A program made the translations under genes and the position numbers. The notes below the pieces were generated by a model, which ran no database searches, was not told the DNA's origin, and saw only the letters and a program-made list of their open reading frames with translations. A DNA stretch of 64,000 nt, taken from contig NZ_CP155828.1 of NCBI RefSeq assembly GCF_040126175.1, positions 248,001 to 312,000 on the forward strand, written 5' to 3'. Shown here piece by piece: positions 1 through 9,249 of this stretch; the stretch's first letter is position 1; each line of letters begins with the position of its first letter. Source of the DNA: Candidatus Phytoplasma solani (GTDB taxonomy: Bacteria; Bacillota_I; Bacilli_A; Acholeplasmatales; Acholeplasmataceae).

Positions 1-12
1 TTTATATATTTT

Positions 13-41
13 TTGACTAAAAAAATCAAACATTATATAAA
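13..41 (+). promoter_or_regulatory. Promoter of pnp
   Basis: A -35 box TTGACT (13-18) and a -10 box TATAAA (36-41) are separated by exactly 17 bases and lie about 30 bases upstream of the pnp start. This is a good match to the primary sigma factor consensus. Confidence 0.65.
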
Positions 42-71
42 TTACAAAACCTAATCAAAGGAGAATTAAAA

Positions 72-2204
72 GTGTTAAAGCAAATTTTTGAAACCACTGA
101 TTTAAAAAATTATTTTCAAGTAGAAATAGGTACTTATGCAAGAAACGTTGATTCTTCTATTTTAATTCGTTTTCAAGATACAGTAGTTTTAACGACTACC
201 GTTTTTAGTAATAAGAAAAATCACTTTGATTTTCTTCCTCTAACTGTTATTTATCAAGAAAAATTTTATGCTGCTGGTAAAATTCCTGGCAGCTTTTTAA
301 GAAGAGAAGGGCGTTCAACTGATCATGAAATTTTAGCTTCTCGTTTGATTGATCGCTCTTTAAGACCTTTATTTCCAGAAAATTTTAAACAAGAAATTCA
401 AGTGATTAATACAGTTTTAAGTTCTGATCCAGATTTTAAAAGTGAACTTGCTTCTATTCTTGGTAGCTCTTTGTCACTACTTATTTCTGAAATCCCTTTT
501 TGTGAAGCTGTTGCAGGTGTTTATGTTGGACGTATCAAAGATCAATTAATTCTTAATCCTAATTCACAACAATTAAATGATTTATCATTACATTTGTTGG
601 TGTCGGGAACAAAGAAAAATGTTGTTATGATCGAAGCTCATGCTTTTGAAGTTTCAGAAGAAGTTTTTTTAGAAGCAATTACTTTTGCTCATAAATATAT
701 TCAAAAATTATGTTTATTTCAAGAAGATGTTCAAAAAAAAATTGGTAAGGATAAAAAACCAATTGATTATGATCTCGCTTTGATAGCTTTGGAAAAAGAA
801 TTTAATGAGCAACATCAGGAAAAAATAATTGAAGCGATTATTAGCTTTTTTGTTCAAGGAAAAAAAAATAATTTACAACTTTTAAAAGAAAAAATTCTTA
901 CCAAAGCTCAGCAAAAACCTTTTTTCAAAACTGTTGATCAAATTACTTTTTTCGATCTAGAAGCACAAAAAAATTATTTATTTATAATTGAACGTTTATT
1001 TCAAAAATTATCTAATCAAGAAATTAGAAATTATATTATCAAAACTAAAAAAAGACCTGATAAAAGAAATTTAGAAGAAATTAGAAATCTTGATTCTCAT
1101 ATTGATTTATTACCGCGAACGCACGGTTCTGCTTTATTTACTAGGGGGCAAACTCAGAGTTTAGCTGTAGTTACTTTAGGGACTTTATCAGAAAGTAAAA
1201 TTATTGACGGTTTAAGTGGTGAAAACAACAAACGCTTTATGTTGCATTATAATTTCCCTCCTTTTGCAGTCGGTGCGGTAGGTCGTTATATTGCTCCCAG
1301 TAGAAGAGAAATTGGTCATGGAAATTTAGCTGAAAAAGCTATTCTTCCTCTTTTGCCTGAAGAAAACGACTTTCCTTATGCTATTAGAGTAGTTTCTGAA
1401 ATTTTAGAGTCAAATGGTTCTTCTTCGCAAGCAACTGTTTGTGCTACCTCCATGGCTTTAATGGCTGCTGGTGTTCCTTTAAAAAAAGCAGTTTCAGGAA
1501 TTGCTATGGGTTTATTTATGGACTCTACAACTCATGAATATGTTATTTTGAGTGATATTCAAGGTTTAGAGGATCATATCGGTGATATGGATTTAAAAAT
1601 AGCAGGTAGTGTTAAAGGTATTACATCTTTGCAAATGGATCTTAAAATTGAAGGAGTTTCTCAAGAAATTTTAAAAAAGGCCTTTTTACAAGCAAAAAAA
1701 GGAAGACTTCATATTTTAGAACATATGAATAAAATTATTGCTTCTCCACGTCAAGAAATGTCAAAATATGCTCCAAAAGTTGAAATGATCCAAATAAAAC
1801 CAGAAAAAATACGCGATATTATCGGCGCTGGTGGTAAAATTATTAATCAAATTATTGAAAATCATGATAGAGTTAAAATTGATATTGAACAAGATGGTCG
1901 TATTTTTGTAATGCATTCTGATTTAGAAATAGTCAAACAAACCATTGCTTTTATTCAAAGTTTAATTCAAGATATCGAAGTTAATAATTGTTATCAAGCT
2001 CATATTTCGCGTTTTTTAAATGATAAATCTGGAAAAATTTTGGGAGCTTTTGCCCAAGTTAGTCCAGGAATTGAAGGTTTAATTCATTTTTCTCAAGTAA
2101 CAAAAATAAGTGATATTGTTAAAATAGGTGATAAAGTTTTAGTAAAATGTGTTAAAGTTAATGAACGAGGACGGATTGATTTTGCCCTTGTATCACAAAA
2201 ATAA
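72..2204 (+). CDS. pnp: Polynucleotide phosphorylase
   Basis: Phosphate-dependent 3'-5' exoribonuclease of mRNA turnover in the cytoplasm. Two RNase PH domains (about residues 5-215 and 310-540) are separated by a helical segment. A KH domain follows with its GAGG loop near residue 583, and then an S1 RNA-binding domain at about 620-700. The length of 710 residues is normal for the family. The GTG start is supported by AAAGGAGA at 57-64, eight bases upstream. It is followed after 64 bases by the P-type ATPase gene. Confidence 0.97.
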   Translation: MLKQIFETTDLKNYFQVEIGTYARNVDSSILIRFQDTVVLTTTVFSNKKNHFDFLPLTVIYQEKFYAAGKIPGSFLRREGRSTDHEILASRLIDRSLRPLFPENFKQEIQVINTVLSSDPDFKSELASILGSSLSLLISEIPFCEAVAGVYVGRIKDQLILNPNSQQLNDLSLHLLVSGTKKNVVMIEAHAFEVSEEVFLEAITFAHKYIQKLCLFQEDVQKKIGKDKKPIDYDLALIALEKEFNEQHQEKIIEAIISFFVQGKKNNLQLLKEKILTKAQQKPFFKTVDQITFFDLEAQKNYLFIIERLFQKLSNQEIRNYIIKTKKRPDKRNLEEIRNLDSHIDLLPRTHGSALFTRGQTQSLAVVTLGTLSESKIIDGLSGENNKRFMLHYNFPPFAVGAVGRYIAPSRREIGHGNLAEKAILPLLPEENDFPYAIRVVSEILESNGSSSQATVCATSMALMAAGVPLKKAVSGIAMGLFMDSTTHEYVILSDIQGLEDHIGDMDLKIAGSVKGITSLQMDLKIEGVSQEILKKAFLQAKKGRLHILEHMNKIIASPRQEMSKYAPKVEMIQIKPEKIRDIIGAGGKIINQIIENHDRVKIDIEQDGRIFVMHSDLEIVKQTIAFIQSLIQDIEVNNCYQAHISRFLNDKSGKILGAFAQVSPGIEGLIHFSQVTKISDIVKIGDKVLVKCVKVNERGRIDFALVSQK

Positions 2205-2268
2205 ATTTTTTTAATTTTAACTAATTCAAAATATTGCATGAAATTTATAAAAAATATGGTGTTGAGGC

Positions 2269-4680
2269 ATGAATGAAAATTTAAATAATTCAGATATCAT
2301 TAAAGGATTAAACAATCAAGAAATAGAGAAAAAAAAAGCTTTAGGTCAAGTTAATGTTATTGTTTCTAAAAACGCTAGAAGTCTTAAGGATATTTTATTT
2401 AGTAATTTTTTTAACCCCTTAACTTTGTTGATTTTAATTGTTGTTGTTATCGTTATTTCTATCCAAAAATATGAACAATTATTGTTTTTGTTAGTATCTT
2501 TAACTAATATGTTAATTAGTATTTTTCAAGAAATTAAAGCTAAAAAAACTTTAGATAAAATATCTTTACTGTTAAGAACTTCTTCTCAAGTGATTAGAAA
2601 TGGTCACAAAGAAACTGTTGCTATTACTGATTTAGTTTTAAGTGATATTTTGGTTTTAGAAGCAGGCGATCAAATTTCAGCTGATGCCCAAGTTAAAACT
2701 GGTATTGTGGAAGTTAACGAATCTCTTTTAACTGGGGAAACTAAATTGATAGTTAAAAAAGAAGGTGATTTTTTATATTCAGGTAGTTATATTATCTCAG
2801 GCCAAAGTTTGGCTGAAATTGTTGCAGTTGGCTCTAATATGTATATAGAAAAAATTTCTCAAGCAGCTAAAAAGTATAAACAGCCACAAACACCTTTAAT
2901 GAAAGGTTTATTTTCACTCATTAAAGTTATTATTATTTTTTTAACTCTTTTTTCTCTTATTTTAGCTTATTTTGTCTTTTTTCCTTATGATGATATTATT
3001 TTAGCAGATTTAAAATCCCCCGAATACAAAGATAAAGCTTTGTTAGGATTATGTGGGATGATGATATCTATGCTACCTTTGGGACTTTTTTTGTTAACAA
3101 ACATCACTTTAGCTGTTGGTTTTGTGAATTTAGCAAAACAAAAAGTTTATGCTCAAAATTTATTTGGGATTGAAATGCTTGCACAAATCAACACTTTATG
3201 CTTAGATAAAACAGGAACTATTACTGATGGTACTATGAAAGTAAAAGCTGTTATTCCTTATTATTCTAATAATTTTCCTTTTGAAAAAATTATGGCTTCT
3301 TTTTTAAAAGCTGAATCTGCTTCAAATCATACTAATGAGGCTTTAATTAATCAGTTTGCTAAAATAAAAAATTTTTATCCTATGAAACAAAAGATCCCCT
3401 TTTCGAGTGTTCGCAAATACAGCGTTGTCGAATTTGATCATTTAGGTACTTTTTTTTTAGGAGCTCCTGAATTTATTCTTCAAAATGATTTTGATCTCAT
3501 TCAAAAAGACTTTGAAAGTCAAGCAAAAGAAGGCTATCGTGTCCTTTTATTAGCGCAAGCTTCTAATAATTTAATTTCACAAAATCAATTTGATGTTAGT
3601 CAACAAATAAAAATTACTAAATGTATTCCTTTGGCTTTAATTGTAATTGAAGACAACATTAAAAAAGATGCAGCCAATACGGTTGATTTTTTTCAAAAAA
3701 ATGGAGTCGCTATCAAAGTTATTTCGGGAGATAATCATTTAACAGTTTCGCAAATAGCTAAAAGAGTAGGTATTATTAATCCCGATAAAGCCATTAATTT
3801 AGAACATATGACTGATTTAGAAGTAGAAAAAATAGCTTTGCAATATAATGTTTTTGGCAGAACTTCGCCACAACAAAAACAAATTTTGATTAAAATCTTG
3901 AAAAAAAATGGTCAAAAAGTAGCTATGACAGGAGATGGTGTTAATGATATTTTAGCTTTAAAGGAAGCTGATCTTTCGATTGCTATGGCATCAGGAAGTC
4001 AAGCTACTTGCAACATTTCTAATTTAGTTTTAATGGATTCAAATTTTGCTTCCATGAAACAAGTAGTTTTTGAAGGTAGAAAAATTATCAATAATCTTGA
4101 TAAAATATCTGTATTATTTTTCACCAAAACTATTCTTTCTTTTTTGTTAGCTTTTGTTGTTACTGTTTTTAATTTTATGAAAAAACCTTGTTATTATCCG
4201 ATCGATCCTTTAACATTACAATTCATTATGGATTATTGGGCAATTGGCATTCCTTCCCTTTTATTATCTTTTGAAAAAAATCATAAAATTATTAAGGGTG
4301 ATTTTTTGATGAAAAACCTCAAAAAAGCCCTTCCTTATGCTTTTTTAGTTGTGTTTAGTTACTGTTTTGTTTTTGCGAAAGAGTTTTTCTTTTCCTCCTC
4401 AATTTCACTTGAAAAACTACAACAAATTTCTAAATATTTCATTTTGGTAGCAACTTTAGTTTTATTTATAGTTTTATGGACGACTTGCAAACCCTTTAAC
4501 TTTGCTAAAACTTTTTTATTTATTTTTATGTTATTTTGTTTTTTATGTTCTTATTGTTGTTTTTTTGGTTTCTTCAAAAGTGATGAATTATTACAATATA
4601 TTTTATTATTAATAATTATTATTATTTTATCTTTATTGTTGGCTTTTTTTGATTCTAAAAAAGTAGAAAAGAAGTTTTAA
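2269..4680 (+). CDS. Cation-transporting P-type ATPase
   Basis: Membrane pump that moves a cation using ATP through an aspartyl-phosphate intermediate. Visible motifs are LLTGET near residue 153 (actuator domain TGE), the phosphorylation motif DKTGTITD near residue 313, and TGDGVND near residue 555. Hydrophobic helices occur in the usual pairs: two near 45-90, two near 215-290 and about six at the C-terminus. The size (803 residues) and C-terminal layout resemble the MgtA/PacL-like calcium or manganese pumps of Firmicutes, but the ion cannot be read from the sequence. The ribosome binding site is weak (GAGG a few bases before ATG). Confidence 0.9.
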   Translation: MNENLNNSDIIKGLNNQEIEKKKALGQVNVIVSKNARSLKDILFSNFFNPLTLLILIVVVIVISIQKYEQLLFLLVSLTNMLISIFQEIKAKKTLDKISLLLRTSSQVIRNGHKETVAITDLVLSDILVLEAGDQISADAQVKTGIVEVNESLLTGETKLIVKKEGDFLYSGSYIISGQSLAEIVAVGSNMYIEKISQAAKKYKQPQTPLMKGLFSLIKVIIIFLTLFSLILAYFVFFPYDDIILADLKSPEYKDKALLGLCGMMISMLPLGLFLLTNITLAVGFVNLAKQKVYAQNLFGIEMLAQINTLCLDKTGTITDGTMKVKAVIPYYSNNFPFEKIMASFLKAESASNHTNEALINQFAKIKNFYPMKQKIPFSSVRKYSVVEFDHLGTFFLGAPEFILQNDFDLIQKDFESQAKEGYRVLLLAQASNNLISQNQFDVSQQIKITKCIPLALIVIEDNIKKDAANTVDFFQKNGVAIKVISGDNHLTVSQIAKRVGIINPDKAINLEHMTDLEVEKIALQYNVFGRTSPQQKQILIKILKKNGQKVAMTGDGVNDILALKEADLSIAMASGSQATCNISNLVLMDSNFASMKQVVFEGRKIINNLDKISVLFFTKTILSFLLAFVVTVFNFMKKPCYYPIDPLTLQFIMDYWAIGIPSLLLSFEKNHKIIKGDFLMKNLKKALPYAFLVVFSYCFVFAKEFFFSSSISLEKLQQISKYFILVATLVLFIVLWTTCKPFNFAKTFLFIFMLFCFLCSYCCFFGFFKSDELLQYILLLIIIIILSLLLAFFDSKKVEKKF

Positions 4681-4681
4681 G

Positions 4682-5383
4682 ATGTTTATTTGTGGAAAAA
4701 ACACCATCAAAGAAGCTATCAAAGCTAAAAGAAAAATCCATCAATTATATCTTGATGCTAATTTAAAAGACCCCGCTTTTATCTCTTTTTTGCAAGCATC
4801 TAATCTTTTTTATCGCTTAGTTGATAAAAAATTTTTATTTGATTTGATAAATCAAAAAAATCATCAGGGAGTAGTAGCTAAAGTAGAAGATTATCGTTTT
4901 TATGATTTGGATAGTTTTTTATCGTTTGAAGAAACTAAACGCTTTTTAATTTTAGATGCTATTCATGATCCTCATAATTTAGGAGCTATTTTAAGAACAG
5001 TTGAGGCTTGTTCTTTTGATGGGGTGATTATGAGCAAAAAACATCAAGTTCCTTTGAATACAACAGTAGCTAAAATTGCCTGTGGTGCTTTAGAATATGT
5101 AAAAGTTTTTTTAGTTTCTAACCTCCATCAAACTATTTTAAAATTGCAAAAACAACAAATTTTAATTATTGGTACAGATGGTAATGCTTCGCAAACTTTG
5201 AAGCAAATCCCCACTAATCAATCTTTAGCGATTGTTGTTGGTAATGAAGGTGTCGGCATGCGTTATTTGTTAAAACAAAAATGTGATTTATTAGTTAAAA
5301 TACCAATGAAAGGAAAGATCAATTCTTTAAATGTTAGTGTAGCTGCCGCTTTAATGATGTATGCTACTTTACTATCGTATTAA
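4682..5383 (+). CDS. rlmB: 23S rRNA 2'-O-methyltransferase, SpoU/TrmH family (RlmB-like)
   Basis: SAM-dependent RNA 2'-O-ribose methyltransferase with the SPOUT knot fold. The three SpoU motifs are clear: LDAIHDPHNLGAILRT near residue 92, IVVGNEGVGM near 183, and a C-terminal IPMKGKINSLNVSVAAALM. The short N-terminal part (residues 1-75) resembles the substrate-binding domain of RlmB. It starts one base after the stop of the ATPase gene, so the two are probably co-transcribed. RlmB acting on 23S rRNA G2251 is the usual assignment, but a related tRNA methylase cannot be excluded. Confidence 0.85.
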   Translation: MFICGKNTIKEAIKAKRKIHQLYLDANLKDPAFISFLQASNLFYRLVDKKFLFDLINQKNHQGVVAKVEDYRFYDLDSFLSFEETKRFLILDAIHDPHNLGAILRTVEACSFDGVIMSKKHQVPLNTTVAKIACGALEYVKVFLVSNLHQTILKLQKQQILIIGTDGNASQTLKQIPTNQSLAIVVGNEGVGMRYLLKQKCDLLVKIPMKGKINSLNVSVAAALMMYATLLSY

Positions 5384-5548
5384 AATTATTTTTTTCTAAG
5401 ATTTGAATTTTTTTTGTTTTAAGACTGTTTTTTTCAATAAAATATTTTTGACCATTTCTTTCTGTTAATGATTATAAGGTAATTTGTCTTTTTTTTGAAA
5501 TAAAATCATTATTTATCTTTTACTTTTTTAAAAAATATTAATTTATGA

Positions 5549-5554
5549 TATAAT
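5549..5554 (+). promoter_or_regulatory. Probable -10 box for rpmG-secE-nusG
   Basis: A perfect TATAAT lies 55 bases upstream of the rpmG start, in a 225-base gap after rlmB. No convincing -35 box is visible at the correct distance, only a T-rich stretch. Confidence 0.4.
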
Positions 5555-5608
5555 AAAAAAAGATGTATTAATTTTTTTTAATTTTTTTGTTATTAGAGGA
5601 GTTATTTT

Positions 5609-5755
5609 TTGAAAAAAAATATTTTAGTTTGTGTTTTGTGTTTAAATCGTAATTATCATACTAAATCTAAAAATCACAACAAATTACAACGTTTAACTTT
5701 AAAAAAATATTGCTCTTATTGTAATAAACATACTTTGCATCAAGAAACTAAGTAA
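5609..5755 (+). CDS. rpmG: 50S ribosomal protein L33
   Basis: A 48-residue protein of the large ribosomal subunit, read from a TTG codon that follows AGAGGAG at 5595-5601. It carries two CxxC pairs (CVLC near residue 8 and CSYC near residue 35), the zinc-binding form of L33, and the typical segment LKKYCSYCNKHTLHQETK at its end. It sits immediately upstream of secE and nusG, the classical bacterial order. Confidence 0.9.
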   Translation: MKKNILVCVLCLNRNYHTKSKNHNKLQRLTLKKYCSYCNKHTLHQETK

Positions 5756-5773
5756 AGGAGTTTTTTTTGGTTT

Positions 5774-6187
5774 ATGGGAATTAAAGTAGTCAATGAAAAC
5801 AAACCAAATCAGTTATTAGGAATTATTCACAAACATTATAGTTTCCTTAGTGTTTTTTTACTTCTAATATCTATTTTGTTTTTAGGTATTTGCGGAGAAT
5901 TATTTCAATCTAAAATGATGCTATTTACAAGCAACTCAGACATTGATTTAATTTTACGAGTTGTACTATTAATTTTTTTTGTTGTTGTTTTTTTTGTAAG
6001 TTCTTTTCGTTTTTTTAAAGATGCTTTTTTGCAAATTAGTCAAATTAGTTTCCCCTCTTTTAAACAAATTTTTTTTAACACACTACAAGTAATTTTTTTT
6101 ACCTTCTTTTTAATTATATCTATTTGGTTTTTTGGGTATATTATAAACAAATTACTTGAAATAAAAAAATTAGTTATTAGTAAATAA
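5774..6187 (+). CDS. secE: Preprotein translocase subunit SecE
   Basis: Membrane subunit that clamps SecY in the protein export channel. At 137 residues it is longer than the usual single-span Gram-positive SecE. Hydrophobic spans are seen at about 24-43, 57-80 and 101-125, with the family-type segment FPSFKQIFFNTLQVIFF before the last one. The assignment rests on that C-terminal segment and on the position between rpmG and nusG. Its stop overlaps the nusG start in TAATG, indicating translational coupling. Confidence 0.85.
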   Translation: MGIKVVNENKPNQLLGIIHKHYSFLSVFLLLISILFLGICGELFQSKMMLFTSNSDIDLILRVVLLIFFVVVFFVSSFRFFKDAFLQISQISFPSFKQIFFNTLQVIFFTFFLIISIWFFGYIINKLLEIKKLVISK

Positions 6188-6792
6188 TGAAAAAAGAAAA
6201 ATTAATAAAAATTAATAAAAAAACAGAAAAACCTCAAGAATTACAACCAGACACACCTCAACTTAAATGGTATATTGCTCAAACTTATTCAGGTTATGAA
6301 AACGTTGTTAAACAAGATTTACTAAGAAGGGTTGAAAGTATTGGAATTAGTGATTTAGTTTCTAACGTTTTATCTCCCAAAGAAATTTATTATGAAACTC
6401 GTGCAGACGGAAAAAAAACCGCTAAAGAAAGAAAATTATATCCAGGATATGTTTTCATTGAGATGATTATTACTGATCGTTCTTGGTTTGTAGTTAAAAA
6501 TACACCAAGAATTACTGGTTTTTTAGGTTCTAGTGGGATGAGTTCTAAACCTGTTCCTTTATCAGAAAAAGAAATCAATCCTGTCTTATTTAAAATGGGA
6601 ATTATGAATAAGCCCAATTATGATCATTTAATCGGTAAAAAAATAGAAATTATTTCTGGTTCTTTTGTTTACCAACAAGGACAAGTATCAATTATAGACA
6701 ACGATCGAGAAAAAATGATAGTTGAAGTTGATTTGTTTGGTAGATCGACTCCAGTGGAAATATCATTTAATGATTTTAAAGAAATATTTTAA
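6187..6792 (+). CDS. nusG: Transcription termination/antitermination factor NusG
   Basis: RNA polymerase elongation factor that also links transcription to translation. The NGN domain begins with KWYIAQTYSGYENVVKQDL near residue 27 and includes KLYPGYVFIEM near 82. A C-terminal KOW domain holds the segment GSFVYQQGQVSIIDNDREK near 155. The first 25 residues are a lysine-rich leader. The length of 201 residues is typical for mollicutes. Confidence 0.96.
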   Translation: MKKEKLIKINKKTEKPQELQPDTPQLKWYIAQTYSGYENVVKQDLLRRVESIGISDLVSNVLSPKEIYYETRADGKKTAKERKLYPGYVFIEMIITDRSWFVVKNTPRITGFLGSSGMSSKPVPLSEKEINPVLFKMGIMNKPNYDHLIGKKIEIISGSFVYQQGQVSIIDNDREKMIVEVDLFGRSTPVEISFNDFKEIF

Positions 6793-6949
6793 TTTGAAAT
6801 ATTTTTTTACTAATATTTAAAATTTTATGTTAAAATAGATTGTCTTATTTTTTTTGTCATAGATTTTTAATTAAAAAATAGATGTTAACAATAAAGAAAG
6901 AAAACACGCAATTATTTGATAAGTTTTCTTTTATAAAGGAAAGGTTTTT

Positions 6950-7375
6950 ATGGCTAAAAAAGTTGTTAAAATAGTGAAATTACAAATCCCCGCAGGAAAA
7001 GCCAATCCGGCTCCTCCAGTAGGACCCGCTTTAGGACAAGCTCAAGTAAATATCCCTTCTTTTTGCTCTCAGTTTAATGAGACAACCAAAGATCAAGCAG
7101 GTTTTATTATTCCTGTAGTCATTTCTGTTTATGAAGATAGAACTTTTACTTTTGTTACTAAAACTCCTCCTGCAAGCGATCTTTTAAAAAAAGCAGCTAA
7201 AATTGAAGCTGGTTCTGCAAACACTAAACAAACTAAAGTTGCTACTATTAGTCGAGAAAAACTTCAAGAAATCGCCAATTTAAAATTAAGAGATCTTAAT
7301 GCTTATTCCCTCGAACAGGCATGTAAAATAATTGCAGGAACTGCTCGTAATATGGGTATTTTAATTGAAGATTAA
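6950..7375 (+). CDS. rplK: 50S ribosomal protein L11
   Basis: Large-subunit protein of the GTPase-associated centre that binds 23S rRNA near helices 43-44. The signature [20 protein letters not shown] is at residues 10-30 and the C-terminal rRNA-binding domain is intact ([11 protein letters not shown] end). An AAAGGAAAGG ribosome binding site precedes the ATG. It heads the rplK-rplA-rplJ-rplL cluster. Confidence 0.98.
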   Translation: MAKKVVKIVKLQIPAGKANPAPPVGPALGQAQVNIPSFCSQFNETTKDQAGFIIPVVISVYEDRTFTFVTKTPPASDLLKKAAKIEAGSANTKQTKVATISREKLQEIANLKLRDLNAYSLEQACKIIAGTARNMGILIED

Positions 7376-7426
7376 ATTAGCGAAAAAAATTAGTTTTTGT
7401 TAAAGGAAGAAAGGGGAATTACTAAG

Positions 7427-8116
7427 ATGAAACGAAGTAAAAAATATTTAGTAGTTAGTCAAATGTTTGATATAAAAAAAAGATATCCTTTTCAGGAAGC
7501 GATTAAATTAGCCAAACAAATTCAGGTAACTAAATTTGATGCTACAGTGCAATGTGCTTTTAACTTAAACTTAGATCCTAAAAAAGCAGATCAAAATTTA
7601 AGAGGAGCTATTAATTTGCCTTACGGAACCGGTAAAGTTGTAAAATTAGCGGTTCTTGCTAAAGGAGAACAAGCAAAAGCTGCAAAAGAAGCCCAAGCTG
7701 ATTATGTTGGTGATGAGGATTTAATTGATAAAATTGCTAAAAATTGGTTTGATTTTGATGTTTTAGTATCTACTCCTGAAATGATGCCTAAGTTAAGTAA
7801 ATTAGGGCGCATCTTAGGACCGAAAGGGTTGATGCCAAATCCTAAAACTGGTACTGTGACTGATAATGTTAGTCAAGCTGTTCATGAAATTAAAAATGGT
7901 AAAATTGAGTATCGTCTTGATAAAAATGGTAATATTCATGCAATCATTGGCAAAGCTTCTTTTGAGGAATATAAATTACTAGATAACCTCAAAGCTTTAT
8001 ATTTACAATTAATTAGAATAAAACCTCGAACAGCTAAAGGCACTTATATAAAAAATATCACCATATCAACTACTATGTCTCCAGGAATTAAAATTGATCC
8101 TATTACCGTTGCATAA
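7427..8116 (+). CDS. rplA: 50S ribosomal protein L1
   Basis: Large-subunit protein of the L1 stalk. The conserved motif [15 protein letters not shown] lies near residue 130. I choose the ATG at 7427 because GGAAGAAAGGGG lies about ten bases upstream and this gives the usual 229 residues. An in-frame TTG at 7397 would add ten residues that overlap the ribosome binding site. Confidence 0.97.
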   Translation: MKRSKKYLVVSQMFDIKKRYPFQEAIKLAKQIQVTKFDATVQCAFNLNLDPKKADQNLRGAINLPYGTGKVVKLAVLAKGEQAKAAKEAQADYVGDEDLIDKIAKNWFDFDVLVSTPEMMPKLSKLGRILGPKGLMPNPKTGTVTDNVSQAVHEIKNGKIEYRLDKNGNIHAIIGKASFEEYKLLDNLKALYLQLIRIKPRTAKGTYIKNITISTTMSPGIKIDPITVA

Positions 8117-8173
8117 AAATCCCATATTGATTAATATAATTACAAATTTAATTTTTAAAGAAAGGATAGATCA

Positions 8174-8659
8174 ATGATAAAAACTCAGTTAGCTAAAAAA
8201 ATAGAAGCAGTTTCTTTTTTGCAAGAAAAACTAAGTCAAGCTAAAACAGTTATTGTTTTTGAACATTCCAGTTTACCAGTAAGTGATTTTATGCAACTTC
8301 GTCGTCAATTAAAAAAACTGGATTGCGAAGTTAAGGTTTATCCTAAAAATATTATGCAAAGAGCTGCTCTAAATGCCCAATATCACGATTTAGTTGTTTT
8401 TTTAAAAGGGATAAAAGCTTTAATCATTAGTCAACATGAATTATTAGAACCAATCAAAGTTATTTATAATTTTACTAAGCAAAATAAAGCTATTAAAATT
8501 GTTTCAGGTGTGGTGGAACAAAACATTGTTTCATTGCAAGAAATCAATAGCTTAGCTACTTTACCTTCTAAAGAACAAATGTTAACGCTTTTAGCTGTAG
8601 GAATGATAGCACCTTTGCAACAATTAGCAATTGGTTTAAAGATATTGTTAGAGAAATAG
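8174..8659 (+). CDS. rplJ: 50S ribosomal protein L10
   Basis: Base of the ribosomal L7/L12 stalk. The protein begins with the usual KxxKVxxFxEKLxxAKTVIVFEHSSLPV-type segment and ends in a helix that would bind L7/L12 dimers. The length of 161 residues is normal. An AAAGAAAGG ribosome binding site precedes the ATG, and rplL follows after 60 bases. Confidence 0.95.
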   Translation: MIKTQLAKKIEAVSFLQEKLSQAKTVIVFEHSSLPVSDFMQLRRQLKKLDCEVKVYPKNIMQRAALNAQYHDLVVFLKGIKALIISQHELLEPIKVIYNFTKQNKAIKIVSGVVEQNIVSLQEINSLATLPSKEQMLTLLAVGMIAPLQQLAIGLKILLEK

Positions 8660-8719
8660 AAATAAGAAACAATTAATCAAGAAAAAAATTATAAAAAGGT
8701 TATAACAAAGGAGTTTAAA

Positions 8720-9094
8720 ATGGCTAAATTAACTAAAGAATTATTTGTATCCGCTTTAAAAGAAATGTCTTTATTAGAAATTAAAGAATTATTGGATGGT
8801 TTAAAAGAAGAATTTGGCATTGACCCAAATTCATTAGCGGTTGCCGCTGCTGGTTCCTCTAATTCGCCTGAAGTAGAAGAAAAAACAGAATTTACAGTTA
8901 TTATGAAAAATTTTGGCAAAAACAGACTTCCTGTTATTAAGGTAATTCGCGAAATAACAGGTTTGGGCTTGCTTGATGCTGATAAATTCATTAAAGTCCC
9001 TGACCAAAAAGTAAAAGAAAATGTTTCTAAAGCGTTAGCTGAAGATATAAAAGCCAAATTAGAACAAGCTGGAGCTGTTATTGAGCTTCAATAA
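8720..9094 (+). CDS. rplL: 50S ribosomal protein L7/L12
   Basis: Multi-copy stalk protein that recruits translational GTPases. It has an N-terminal dimerisation helix pair (residues 1-35), an alanine-rich hinge (near 38-50) and a C-terminal domain with the motif VIREITGLGLLDADKFI. AAAGGAG precedes the ATG. It is the last gene before a strong terminator. Confidence 0.97.
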   Translation: MAKLTKELFVSALKEMSLLEIKELLDGLKEEFGIDPNSLAVAAAGSSNSPEVEEKTEFTVIMKNFGKNRLPVIKVIREITGLGLLDADKFIKVPDQKVKENVSKALAEDIKAKLEQAGAVIELQ

Positions 9095-9116
9095 ATTATT
9101 TTCTTGTCAAAAGATG

Positions 9117-9146
9117 TAAAAACCTGAGTTAACTCAGGTTTTTTGG
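9117..9146 (+). terminator. Rho-independent terminator after rplL
   Basis: A perfect 20-base palindrome (arms AACCTGAGTT and AACTCAGGTT, 9121-9140) is followed by a run of T. It lies 26 bases after rplL and separates the L11-L1-L10-L12 cluster from rpoBC. Confidence 0.9.
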
Positions 9147-9249
9147 TCTTGTAAATTTTTATTTTATACAAAGAAAACTTCAAATATATATTTTAAAGTA
9201 AAAATTTCGCCAATAAAACTAACAACTAAATAATTTATAGGAGTATAAG

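Noticed and set aside
8689-9057. Open frame of 122 residues on the minus strand over rplL
   Set aside because: It lies entirely within the well-supported rplL gene and has no family features. It is a shadow frame.
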